A DNA stretch of 64,000 bases from Chryseobacterium sp. JV274. GTDB lineage: Bacteria; Bacteroidota; Bacteroidia; Flavobacteriales; Weeksellaceae. A program made the translations under genes and the position numbers. A model generated the notes under the pieces. It saw nothing but the letters and a program-made list of their open reading frames with translations. It was not told where the DNA came from and did not search any database. The stretch's first letter is position 1, and every line of letters starts with the position of its first letter. Where the stretch lies: NCBI RefSeq assembly GCF_903969135.1, contig NZ_LR824569.1, forward strand, positions 5,043,001 to 5,107,000, given 5' to 3'. Of this stretch, positions 36,236-45,000 are shown one piece after another.

Positions 36236-36267
36236 GAGACTGTCTTATAAATAAGGCAGTCTCTTTT
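36236..36267 (+). terminator. Intrinsic terminator of the efflux operon
   Basis: A 13-bp stem (GAGACTGTCTTAT at 36236-36248 with ATAAGGCAGTCTC at 36251-36263, one wobble) is followed by TTTT. Its arm resembles the arm of the repeat element at 10051. Confidence 0.8.
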
Positions 36268-36292
36268 GTTATGACAGAAAAAGTAAACGTAT

Positions 36293-36351
36293 TTTGGCCG
36301 GAACTGTATGTTTTTTGTCATTGCAGACAAGGCACTTTCTCGCTACATTTG
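36293..36351 (+). promoter_or_regulatory. Promoter and putative activator site of the GlxA-type gene
   Basis: TTG (36321-36323), 20 bp, then TACATTTG (36344-36351) fits the flavobacterial promoter well. The motif TTTGGCCGGAA (36293-36303) lies about 50 bp upstream of the -7 box, a typical activator position. Confidence 0.6.
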
Positions 36352-36370
36352 TACTCATACAGAATGAGAT

Positions 36371-37372
36371 ATGAAGAAAGAAGAACAGCATACCGGAAAG
36401 AAAAATATAGTGCTTTTAGCATTACCACAGGTACAGCTGCTTGATATTGCCGGACCGTGGGATGTTTTTACATCAGCAAACCGCTTTCTGAACAGTGAAA
36501 GTAAGGATTCGGGTTATCATGTTCATTTGGTATCCGGCACATCAGAAAAGATAATATATTCCGGTTCTGGAATGCCGTTGTCATGCAGTCACACCATTTA
36601 TGATATCGACTTTCCTATAGATACTTTACTCGTAGCTGGTACCAACTTGAGTGTGCTGGACGAAATCAGTCCCGATGTCTATCTTTATCTTCAAAATATA
36701 ACACCACAAGTAAGGCGGATGGGATCAGTATGTGTGGGAGCATTTGTACTTGCCAAAGCAGGCCTGCTGGATGGCCGGCAAGTCACTACCCATTGGAAAT
36801 TTGCAGATATACTGCAGAAATCTTACCCAAAGTTAGAAGTCAATGTTAATCCATTTTTTATTTGTGACAAACCCATCTATACTTCAGGAGGTGTTTCTTC
36901 AGGAATGGATCTTGCGTTGGCACTCTTAGAGGAGGATTTTGGTAAAGCTTTGGCAGCAGAAGTTGCCTGCCATCTTGTTCTGCATTTAAAAAGACCCGGA
37001 ATGCAGTCTCAGTTTGGAAATGCATTGCCGGAATATGAAACGATGTCTCCCTTTACAAAGCAGGTTCGAGATCTGTTGAAAGACAAACTCGGAGAGATGG
37101 TAACCGTAGAATTCATTGCTGACTCTCTGAATATGAGTGTCCGCAATTTTTCGAGGGTATTTGTAAAAGAATCAGGATTAACTCCTGGCCGGTTTCTGGA
37201 AAAAATGAGGCTGGATCAGGCCAGGAATCTGCTGGAATATACTGATATGAGTATAGAGATCATTGCTGATAAGTGTGGCTTTAGCAGTGTTGTTTCGCTG
37301 CGTCGTTTATTCATTAAAAATATTTCTCTTACCCCGGCACAATACCGGAAAACATTTAAGCGCATAGAATAA
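36371..37372 (+). CDS. GlxA-type regulator: DJ-1/PfpI domain fused to AraC HTH
   Basis: In this 333-residue protein residues about 10-200 form a DJ-1/PfpI-like domain, with Cys121 at the nucleophile elbow (GSVCVGAFVLAKAGLLDGR) and TTHWKFADILQ after it. Residues about 225-333 hold two AraC-type HTH motifs (VEFIADSLNMSVRNFSRVFV and IEIIADKCGFSSVVSLRRLF). Such regulators often sense metabolites through the DJ-1-like domain. The next gene encodes a free-standing DJ-1 protein with a similar elbow cysteine, a likely target or functional partner. Confidence 0.9.
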   Translation: MKKEEQHTGKKNIVLLALPQVQLLDIAGPWDVFTSANRFLNSESKDSGYHVHLVSGTSEKIIYSGSGMPLSCSHTIYDIDFPIDTLLVAGTNLSVLDEISPDVYLYLQNITPQVRRMGSVCVGAFVLAKAGLLDGRQVTTHWKFADILQKSYPKLEVNVNPFFICDKPIYTSGGVSSGMDLALALLEEDFGKALAAEVACHLVLHLKRPGMQSQFGNALPEYETMSPFTKQVRDLLKDKLGEMVTVEFIADSLNMSVRNFSRVFVKESGLTPGRFLEKMRLDQARNLLEYTDMSIEIIADKCGFSSVVSLRRLFIKNISLTPAQYRKTFKRIE

Positions 37373-37399
37373 TCATTTTTCCCTTGCTTACAATAAAAC

Positions 37400-37411
37400 T
37401 GATGATCATCA
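37400..37411. promoter_or_regulatory. 12-bp perfect palindrome before the DJ-1 gene
   Basis: TGATGATCATCA is a perfect palindrome in the 102-bp gap between the GlxA-type gene and the DJ-1 gene. It may be an operator. There is no independent support. Confidence 0.3.
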
Positions 37412-37474
37412 ATTGTCAGTAAGGAAGAGCTATGCCTTTATTCTCAAAATAATCATCTTAAAAATAACAGAATT

Positions 37475-38113
37475 ATGAAACACGTACAAAACAGTAAAAC
37501 AATGAATGTAGCGTTTTTAGTCTATGATCAGGTAGAAGTACTTGATTTAAATGGTCCTTTGGATGTTTTTGTCAAAGCAAATGTCATACAGCCCAACAGT
37601 TATTATTGCTTTACAGTCGGAAAAATAAAAGAAGCCATATACACCGAAGCAAATACGATGGCTGTTATTCCTACCTATGACTTACAGACGTGTCCAAAGC
37701 CGGATATCATTGTCATTCCCGGCGCAAACCCTGACCATATTATGAAATATATTCAGGATAAGGATTTTCGGGAAACTGTGCTGAAATGGATTAAAAATCA
37801 GTACGACACCGGAACTGTTGTATTTACTGTATGCACGGGAAGTATGCTGCTATCGGGGACGGGTATACTTGCTGGTCATAATATCACAACTCATAGTATG
37901 CTGTTAGACGTTTTGGAACAGCACAATCCTGAAGCTAATGTCATCCGGAACGTACGTTATATTGATCAGGAACAGCTGATAACAACTGCAGGAATTACAG
38001 CCGGAATTGATGCTGCTCTCTATCTTATTGGAAAGCATCTGGGCCAGGAAACCGTTGATACTATCGTTAAGCTTTTTGAATACCAGAATAGTAAAGCTGA
38101 TGTTTCAATGTAA
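37475..38113 (+). CDS. DJ-1/PfpI-family protein
   Basis: This 212-residue single-domain protein resembles isonitrile-hydratase-like DJ-1 family members. It opens with MNVAFLVYDQVEVLDLNGPLDVF after a nine-residue extension (an alternative start lies at 37502). Cys120 sits in the elbow VFTVCTGSMLLSGTGIL, followed by TTHSMLLDVLEQ. An acidic residue in the EVLDLNGPLD stretch could pair with the cysteine, as in the family. It lies 102 bp after the GlxA-type regulator on the same strand. The reaction is unknown. Confidence 0.85.
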   Translation: MKHVQNSKTMNVAFLVYDQVEVLDLNGPLDVFVKANVIQPNSYYCFTVGKIKEAIYTEANTMAVIPTYDLQTCPKPDIIVIPGANPDHIMKYIQDKDFRETVLKWIKNQYDTGTVVFTVCTGSMLLSGTGILAGHNITTHSMLLDVLEQHNPEANVIRNVRYIDQEQLITTAGITAGIDAALYLIGKHLGQETVDTIVKLFEYQNSKADVSM

Positions 38114-38133
38114 AAGAATTTGATTTATCATTT

Positions 38134-38165
38134 TTGCCGACTGTAATGAGCCGGCAATTTTTTTT
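38134..38165. terminator. Intrinsic terminator between convergent genes
   Basis: TTGCCG (38134-38139) pairs with CGGCAA (38152-38157) around a 12-base loop, followed by a run of T residues to 38165. Confidence 0.65.
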
Positions 38166-38178
38166 AAAGAGGGTTTAA

Positions 38179-38682
38179 TTAATATCGGAAGCTGAATAGT
38201 TTAATACAAAGAGGAATAAGGCCTATTGAAATAGCAATATAAATAGCTACCCGAATATAATTAAGGGTTTTCCAAAGTGAGATTCTGGATAATATTTCTT
38301 CTGAAACAGAAGAGGATGTTGCCAGGTTTTGAAACTGTATAATGTTTGGTGCGAAAAAGGCTAATGTCCAGACTCTTACTGCTGCATGAATGATGAATAA
38401 AGCCAGAAGCCAGTTCCTTACCGGATCAATTTTCCAGCAAAAAAAGAGGGCAAGAATGAAGGCAATTTCGTGAAGGGAATGAAGGATAATCCAAAAAAAC
38501 TGCAGACTTGTTCCTTTTCCGTTCTGAAGCAGCTTAAAGGTGTCGGGTGGGGAAGAAGCCCATTTAGGCACAAATACAAGAGTTTCGAAAATCTGTGCAC
38601 CATTCATAAGGAAGTAAAGCAATGTCGTAATGCAAAGCCATATTTCTGCACGGGTAATTGAAGTCACGGTTAAACTTTCCAT
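38179..38682 (-). CDS. Four-helix membrane protein (DUF1772-like, tentative)
   Basis: This 167-residue protein has four predicted transmembrane helices (about 12-33, 66-85, 90-110 and 140-161). The order and loops are reminiscent of DUF1772-like membrane proteins, but I cannot confirm the family. It starts 15 bp after the MarR gene on the same strand, so it is probably in a MarR-controlled operon, as is common for efflux or detoxification membrane proteins. Confidence 0.65.
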   Translation of the reverse strand: MESLTVTSITRAEIWLCITTLLYFLMNGAQIFETLVFVPKWASSPPDTFKLLQNGKGTSLQFFWIILHSLHEIAFILALFFCWKIDPVRNWLLALFIIHAAVRVWTLAFFAPNIIQFQNLATSSSVSEEILSRISLWKTLNYIRVAIYIAISIGLIPLCIKLFSFRY

Positions 38683-38697
38683 GGGTTTATTATGGTT

Positions 38698-39153
38698 TTA
38701 TGGGTTGTTTAAATGATCTGCTGTTTCTTTCATAAGGAGGGTCGCTTCCCTGAAATACCGTTCAATAGATTCTATTTCCTTTTGAGAAAAAGCAGCAATG
38801 AGGCTAAGTGTTTTTTTCTGCAGCTCATCGAAAATAGGTCCCAATAATTTCATACTATTCTCAACATTTGGAATGATGACTACCTTTCTTCGGTCTTCCC
38901 GGATAAATTGTCTTTTAAGAAGGTCTTTTTTCTCCAGACGATCTATCAACCCCGTCACAGCACCGGTAGTAAGACCTGTTAACTTTGATATTTCACCGGC
39001 TGTGATAGATTCATACTGCAAAATAAGTCCCAGATACTTGTGATCAGCACTGGAAAGACCTGCTTTTCTGGCAATAGCTTCGTGCATAAAAATAGAAGCA
39101 TCAGAATAGGCTCTGCTGGCCTCACGAAAAAGAGATATAGTATCTTTAGTCAT
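38698..39153 (-). CDS. MarR-family transcriptional regulator
   Basis: This is a 151-residue winged-helix regulator. The recognition helix region is ITAGEISKLTGLTTGAVTGLIDRLEKKDLL (described in part), followed by the basic wing REDRRKVVII. A perfect palindrome (39174-39192) begins 21 bp before its start, so autoregulation is likely. It leads a two-gene operon with the membrane protein. The ligand is unknown. Confidence 0.9.
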   Translation of the reverse strand: MTKDTISLFREASRAYSDASIFMHEAIARKAGLSSADHKYLGLILQYESITAGEISKLTGLTTGAVTGLIDRLEKKDLLKRQFIREDRRKVVIIPNVENSMKLLGPIFDELQKKTLSLIAAFSQKEIESIERYFREATLLMKETADHLNNP

Positions 39154-39173
39154 TAATTTAATTATTTAATAAT

Positions 39174-39192
39174 TATCTTAGTTGCTAAGATA
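39174..39192. promoter_or_regulatory. MarR-type operator
   Basis: TATCTTAG (39174-39181) and CTAAGATA (39185-39192) are perfect inverted repeats around TTG. A looser related site (GACTTAGCAAAA) lies near 39214. The position close to the MarR gene start supports repression of its own operon. Confidence 0.65.
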
Positions 39193-39364
39193 TATTTTAT
39201 TTTTGACTTAGCAAAATATATTTTATGTCCAAAAAACCGGTTCATCCGGAGATTCTTGTTATTCCTAAGATTGTATTGGAAAAAAAATAATTAACGTAAT
39301 TAATTTATAAACAGGTGTTTGACTTTTTGGGTGTAAATTTTATTGTAAAAAAGCATAGAAAAAT

Positions 39365-39394
39365 TTGGAATTAAAGACTGTTTTTCTATCTTTG
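39365..39394 (+). promoter_or_regulatory. Consensus flavobacterial promoter of tRNA-Lys copy 1
   Basis: TTG (39365-39367), 19 bp, TATCTTTG (39387-39394). This fits the TTG / TAnnTTTG consensus. The leader that follows contains a small hairpin TCCCTTAAACAAAGGGA. Confidence 0.8.
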
Positions 39395-39437
39395 CAGTCC
39401 CTTAAACAAAGGGATTTACTTGAAAAAGTAAATGGCC

Positions 39438-39510
39438 GACTCGGTAGCTCAGCTGGTAGAGCAATACACTTTTAATGTATGGGTCCTGGGTTCGAATCCC
39501 AGCCGGGTCA
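39438..39510 (+). tRNA. tRNA-Lys (anticodon UUU), copy 1
   Basis: A full cloverleaf can be drawn. The acceptor GACTCGG pairs with CCGGGTC with one wobble. The D arm is AGCTCAGCTGGTAGAGC, the anticodon loop CTTTTAA gives UUU, and the T arm is TGGGTTCGAATCCCA. The discriminator is A. CCA is not encoded. The 73-base gene has its own consensus promoter and terminator. Confidence 0.95.
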
Positions 39511-39515
39511 CTAGT

Positions 39516-39548
39516 AAAATGGATTGCTTAATTGAGCAATCCATTTTT
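39516..39548 (+). terminator. Terminator after tRNA-Lys copy 1
   Basis: A perfect 13-bp stem (AAAATGGATTGCT at 39516-39528 with AGCAATCCATTTT at 39535-39547) with a 6-base loop. Confidence 0.8.
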
Positions 39549-39681
39549 AGTTTAATTATATTTCTTATTCATTTTATAATATTTGAAATTCAAATGATCT
39601 GATCTGCGATAGAACATGAAATTTTTGTCTCTGATTTTGTAAAAGTTAGCAGTATTTGGATCATAAAATGTTTGGGAAGTA

Positions 39682-39711
39682 TTGTAAATAAAGAAAAAGT
39701 TTCTATCTTTG
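39682..39711 (+). promoter_or_regulatory. Consensus promoter of tRNA-Lys copy 2
   Basis: TTG (39682-39684), 19 bp, TATCTTTG (39704-39711): the same spacing and -7 box as copy 1. From TTCTATCTTTG onward the leader is nearly identical to copy 1. Confidence 0.8.
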
Positions 39712-39754
39712 CAGTCCCTTAAACAAAGGGATTTACTTGAAAAAGTAAGTGACC

Positions 39755-39827
39755 GACTCGGTAGCTCAGCTGGTAGAGCAATACACTTTTAATGTATGGG
39801 TCCTGGGTTCGAATCCCAGCCGGGTCA
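39755..39827 (+). tRNA. tRNA-Lys (anticodon UUU), copy 2
   Basis: The 73 bases are identical to copy 1, 317 bp upstream. Promoter box and leader are also nearly identical, with two differences just before the gene. It has an independent terminator downstream. Confidence 0.95.
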
Positions 39828-39833
39828 CTTAAG

Positions 39834-39866
39834 GAGACAACTATTTAATAGTTGTCTCTTTTTTTT
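39834..39866 (+). terminator. Terminator after tRNA-Lys copy 2
   Basis: The stem GAGACAACTAT (39834-39844) with ATAGTTGTCTC (39848-39858) is followed by eight T residues. Confidence 0.85.
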
Positions 39867-40021
39867 ACGCATAAATATCTCTTTATCAGATTTTTATAAT
39901 CTGACATTTAGTGTTTGACATTTTATGTGTAAAATACTTAGTCTGTTTGAGATAAGCAGTCTTAAAGTGCTACAACAGGCTTTTAATCTATCATTATTAA
40001 GAGTTCGAAATCTCCCTACGG

Positions 40022-40180
40022 CTAAAGCTTTTTTCTCTCTTCTGACTTTTTGTAATTTTTTGCTACTAAATATAATAATTCTAAAATAATTTTAGCTTCA
40101 TTATCATTTACCTGAACACCATTCTTGGCAAGAATGGTAATTGCTTGTTCTACTGAAACATTCCTATCAATGAAATTCAT
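40022..40180 (-). CDS. Small 52-residue protein overlapping the recombinase gene
   Basis: I translated this from the sequence: it begins MNFIDRNVSVEQAITILAKN at 40180 and ends SEERKKL at 40022. It overlaps the recombinase stop by 14 bp in a different frame, the usual sign of coupled translation. It is predicted to be all helical, and I do not recognise a family with certainty. Small proteins of similar size and position after serine recombinases occur in Bacteroidota mobile DNA, so a role in recombination (for example a directionality or accessory factor) is possible but unproven. Confidence 0.65.
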   Translation of the reverse strand: MNFIDRNVSVEQAITILAKNGVQVNDNEAKIILELLYLVAKNYKKSEERKKL

Positions 40181-41645
40181 TTTTCTTATTATTTTTTTCT
40201 GATAATATTTTTGAAAATGTTTGATTTAGCTCTAAAGAAAGAGCTCCTGTCTTGTAATCAATATCAACTGGGGTAATAAGATTCACAAGATGCTTTTTAT
40301 CTGCAGTATCAAACTCGGAAAATTTTTGAAAAATATGAACTAGTGTTTTATCTTCCATTTGATTCATCTTATTGATAGCTCTTAATTTAAGAACAATATT
40401 ATGCTCTTCCTTCTTAAGATTTTTTGTGTTAACTTGATTCTCTTTTTTTAATTCATCATAATCTTCAATTTTTAATATCCCGGCTATAAGTAATTTTCTA
40501 CCTTGAGAAAGAGTTAACTTTTCCTCTTTCATTTTCCTCTCTACTAGATGTTTAGTATATAAGTAACTTGTTTTCTGGGTCTTTATATTCTGATCTTGCA
40601 AAATTGTTTTAAATAATTCAATTGTACTATTTGATAGGATTAACTGCTGAAGTTTATGCTGATAACAATCATTAAGCAAAGCTGCGTTAATTCTAGTTCT
40701 GCAACCATCATGGCAATGATAATAGGGATATCTTTTCCGCTTACCATTTGAGAAACTACCGGTAAGTTTTCGATTACAAATAGGACAGGTCAAAAAACCT
40801 CTGAGAAAAAACATTGCTTTTAAGTCATCTATTTTAGCTGTAATTTTTCTTTCTGTATTAATGACAGACTGTACCTGATAAAATAGAGACTCTGAGATCA
40901 AGGGTTCATGCAAACCCTTGATAATCTGTTTTTCATTAGAGCTAAGTTTTATTGATATATACCCACAATAAACAGGATTGCGCAATACTCTGAAAAAGTG
41001 CGACCTTGAACATATTAGACCTTTATCATTAACTATTCTATTAATCTCAGATATTTTGTGGTCATTCTGAACAACTTGATTGAAGGCCCATTTTATAATT
41101 TCGGCTTCAGGCTCCTTAGGGACAATGGTTTTTTTTCCATCCATTAATGTCACATTGATAAACCCAATGGGAGCTTTGTTAGGATATTTACCCATTAATT
41201 TTGCGCGACGGATACCATTCGAAGTATTTTGAGCTCTCCGTGTATTTTCTGCTTCCGGAACAGCTAAATATACGGCTAACATAACTGTACTTTCCGGCAC
41301 AGAAAAATCAATTGGTTGATCAATGGCCATTGCTGTTGTTTTGTATTTTCGAAGTTTTCCAATCATTTCGTAAGCATATTCGACATTACGGCTGAATCGA
41401 TCCCATTTTATAAATAATATGTTTTTGTCTTCTCCTAATGATTTCTTTTTAATTTCGGAAAATAATTCCCTCCACTCAGGTCGATTGAAGTTTTTAGCAG
41501 AGTAATCTTCACGATAAATTCCTTTGACTTCAATATTGTTATATTTACAATATTTCAATAACCTATCCTCCTGCTCAGGTAAGGAATAGCCTTTTCTTTT
41601 CTGTTCATCAGTACTCACTCTGACATATAGATATGCTGATTTCAT
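40167..41645 (-). CDS. Large serine recombinase
   Basis: This 492-residue site-specific recombinase has the catalytic serine Ser11 in AYLYVRVSTDEQ and the resolvase domain to about 145 (KWDRFSRN, LAVPEAENTRRAQNTS). A recombinase domain covers about 165-265 (APIGFINVTLMDGKK onward). A zinc ribbon (LTCPICNRKL with YYHCHDGC, about 297-325) is followed by a helical C-terminal tail. I start it at 41645; the longer frame from 41669 adds eight residues before the conserved MKSAYLYVR. It is the probable integrase of the accessory region. No att sites could be identified. Confidence 0.92.
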   Translation of the reverse strand: MKSAYLYVRVSTDEQKRKGYSLPEQEDRLLKYCKYNNIEVKGIYREDYSAKNFNRPEWRELFSEIKKKSLGEDKNILFIKWDRFSRNVEYAYEMIGKLRKYKTTAMAIDQPIDFSVPESTVMLAVYLAVPEAENTRRAQNTSNGIRRAKLMGKYPNKAPIGFINVTLMDGKKTIVPKEPEAEIIKWAFNQVVQNDHKISEINRIVNDKGLICSRSHFFRVLRNPVYCGYISIKLSSNEKQIIKGLHEPLISESLFYQVQSVINTERKITAKIDDLKAMFFLRGFLTCPICNRKLTGSFSNGKRKRYPYYHCHDGCRTRINAALLNDCYQHKLQQLILSNSTIELFKTILQDQNIKTQKTSYLYTKHLVERKMKEEKLTLSQGRKLLIAGILKIEDYDELKKENQVNTKNLKKEEHNIVLKLRAINKMNQMEDKTLVHIFQKFSEFDTADKKHLVNLITPVDIDYKTGALSLELNQTFSKILSEKNNKKNEFH

Positions 41646-42003
41646 AAGTATGGGTTTATAAAATATCAACGTGAAAAGAGTAGTACTTTATTTGAAATAA
41701 AGTCAATTTATTCTATAGATGTGTCTACTAACTCATTTTGCTGTTTTCTCCATGGGCTATAGTTTGTGCATCGCAATATTTTTCATTTTTTTTCCAAATA
41801 AAATTTAATACGACGAGTTCTGTCGCTTCTGGGGGTGATCTTTGCTTCAAGAAAAAACACAGAAAATGAAATCAGATTTAAAAACTGATGGTGGATATCT
41901 TTTGCCGGAAACCACCTAAAAAAATAAGGCTAAAACCTGAAGACAATCTACTAAAAAGAGCTTCAGATCCTAACCTTTATAAAAACCAAAACAAAATTAA
42001 AAA
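41646..42003. other. Divergent intergenic region before the 1312-residue protein
   Basis: This 358-bp region contains the CGAC-N7-GTCG promoter (41811-41844) and a leader of about 150 bases before the ATG at 42004. An open frame at 41888-42124 overlaps the next gene out of frame and does not look coding. No promoter box for the recombinase was evident. Confidence 0.5.
41811..41844 (+). promoter_or_regulatory. Promoter with CGAC-N7-GTCG element (toxin/fibre locus)
   Basis: CGAC-N7-GTCG at 41811-41825 is followed after 11 bp by GATCTTTG (41837-41844), a near match to the -7 box. Flanking TTTAATACGAC upstream is also shared with the RHS-locus promoter at 54453-54486, which has the same 11-bp spacing. 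No -33 TTG is present at normal distance. Confidence 0.6.
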
Positions 42004-45000
42004 ATGGAAGCAATTAATCAAAATAATGGCTCACAAACTTTATTCAGATTTGCAACGATGCGCAGCGCGGAATTATCTGATCCAAAGAACAGGGAGAAAA
42101 GATTTATTTTCAGAAACTATCTAAGACAAAAAGGGATAATTGACCCAAAAGTAGAAGCTGGAGAATCGTTGAAAAACGTCTGCGAAAAGATCACAGGTTT
42201 AACAATAGAAACAGAAGCATCTCTTAAAGCTAAAAGTGTACAATTTTATGAGTTGTCAGTTTGGGTTGCAAAAAATAAAGTAAAAGCAACCAAAGAGGAA
42301 TTTGATGCTAAAATTAAGACTTACAAAGAGACTCCAAAACCTATTGTTGAAATAGATTCTAATATTTGGGATAATCTTATTTATCAGGTGGTCACCCAAA
42401 AGGATTTTTATGCAAAAGAAACTTTAATGCAGTTTTTACATCTTGATCATATCCTTTCCAATTATGATGGAGCTACTGAGGCGCAGTATGAAGATGTTAT
42501 TAAAGCCAAAGTAGTCCTTCCTAAGGAACTTTTTAGCGCAAAAACAGCGTCTTCAAATACGGTTGTTTCAAGAGAGGAAAACAGTTTGAAAAGTATTCCT
42601 TTTAGTGACAGTGCTTTGAAGTTTGCAGAAGCCACCGTAAACTTAAAAGGAAATGAGGAGCTTAAAAGAACTTTGGAACAATTTGAAAAAAATTATCAAA
42701 AAGAATATGGAGCGGCATATGATACTGCTTATAAACAATATCAGGAACAGGTAAGACCCGAACAGTCCAGATATGATGCTCTTGTAAAAGAACAGGAATA
42801 TCAGAAAGAAATTTTCCTGGCAGCAGATAATCGTGAAGGGCTATCAAGTTTAAAATATATTCCGGTTCCGGAAGTTTCCAATTTCCAATTTAATTTTCGT
42901 CCTGAAATTCAGGCAGAAGATCTGCAGCGACAATTAAACCAGGAACATAACGAGTCCTTACACCGAATCTTTAATACTTCTGATTTGGCAGGTGCATTAA
43001 ATAAAGTTTCAACCTTTACAGAGCTTTTTCAAACCATTGAGCAAAACAGCCAGCAGCTGCAGCAAACGATTTTAAATAATACAAACCTCAATCCACAGGT
43101 GTCTACAACGGTAGGAGGTGTTGTTATTCCTGTAACACAATCTGTCAATACTCAGGAGATTCCTTTTTTTGCCAGAACATTGAGTGGCAATATGGGCTTG
43201 GGGGATCATACCATGATTCTTACCACTGATATCAATGCTCCTAAACATATTGTAAGTGGAAGTTACACTATAAAGTCTTATGATGATCAACTTTTAGCAG
43301 GTGGAACCTTAGCTTATACATTTGATGCACCTAACGTAACCTCTTTATTCAATACTCCGGAAAAAATTCCCGTTGCTGTTATAGATACAAATGAAGTTTT
43401 GCTGTTGGAAGGTGAAGTTATTCTTAATGATGGTCTTGCATATACCATGAAAGCAAAGCTATTGTGGACGGCAAACAGAATGTACAGATTTGAAGGGCCT
43501 GGAACATTTATAGTAAAAAATAAAGGTACCGGAGGTGATGGAGGAACCGGTAGCTGCCTGCCTGTTTTGTTAAGAACCAGATCTTTTCAAAACTATTCGG
43601 ACAGATGGCTATTAAGTATGACGCCTAAAGAAACTACATCGCTATTTTCTTCAGCTTCAGGAACACTCAAAATATTGGATAATAATGGGAATGTAGTTCA
43701 AAGTTCAAATCAATTACAAGTTGCTGGAGGAGGAGATTACTTATCCCTGTTTAGCGACGGGATTTTACCTCAATTACAAATTACAGATGCTATAAAGAAT
43801 GGCTGCCAGCTTGAAGCAGAGCTTACCCTTGACGACGGAAAAGTATATGCCTGCAAAATTCCTATGACCATATATACCGCAGGAGGAATAGATTCGGTAA
43901 CAAAAACCTATAATCTGGCAGGTGAAGGAAGTGTTTGTCTGAAAAGTAAAGATACCCCGACAACACCTGAGGATGATCAGCCATTTATCCCATCAGGCTT
44001 TGGAATGAAAAATATAGGTATTGCGGATTACCGAAAGGTAGAACAAAGTACTTACTGTTATGTAGAAGGAGATGTTTCACACATCGAAAATATTATGGCA
44101 AGGGAGTATAGAGAAAAATCTTCAAGAAGATTAAAAAGAAGTGAATCCCAAACCACTAAATCTACGGAATCTGAAAAAGAGAAGTTGACGGATACTACTT
44201 CTACGGAAAGGAATGAGATGCAAAGCGAAATTTCCAAAGTACTTCAGGAATCTAAGGATTTTGCAGCACAGGCAGGATTTAATGCCTCATGGGGAGGAAG
44301 TGCTTCTCCAAGATATATGTTAAATACTGCTGCCAATTATGCTACCCATAGTTCCAAAGAGGAAAGCAACAGACAGGCTGTTACTGAGGCGAAAGATGTT
44401 ACCGCGAGAGCCCTGGAAAGGATTGTCACCAAAGTGAAAGAAGAACGTATTGATAAAATCCTTGAGGAATATGAGGAAAATAACAAACATGGTTTTGATA
44501 ACACCAAAGGCAGCAATCATGTGGTGGGAGTTTACCGTTGGGTAGATAAAGTAGTAAAGAACCAGATCTTTAATTATGGAAAGCGTATGATGTTTGAGTT
44601 TATGATTCCGGAACCTGCCAAATTACATTCATTAGGAATGCAAGTAAGTAATAACCCTGAGAACCAATTGGTAAAACCTATTGATCCAAGAGAGTCTGCC
44701 GGAATGCAAATCAAAGATTGGAGTGCTCTGACAGATTCCACAAAGCTAAAATACTGGTTGGGTTATTATAATGTTGAAGTTGATGAAAAGCTGGAGCCAG
44801 TTGTGTATGTTGGAAAATCCATTGATTACTCATCCACCGAGTCAAAACAAGCCTCTTCAAAATCTGATCTTATTCCTATTCCGGAACATTATATCACTGA
44901 ATCGTATGTTGTGAAAAGCAGTAATTCTTTCCCGGGCTACAATGGTTGGGGAAATGGAGCAAGTTTACTGGTAGGAGGAGATAGTTCGTCTAATGCATTT

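Noticed and set aside
39438..39827. tRNA-Lys duplication as the direct attachment site of the recombinase
   Set aside because: Large serine recombinases rarely use tRNA genes, and I found no copy of a tRNA 3' end at the other side of the accessory region.
41888..42124. A 78-codon frame before the 1312-residue protein
   Set aside because: It overlaps the start of the large gene in another frame, is very basic and low in complexity, and has no promoter spacing of its own. Treated as leader sequence.
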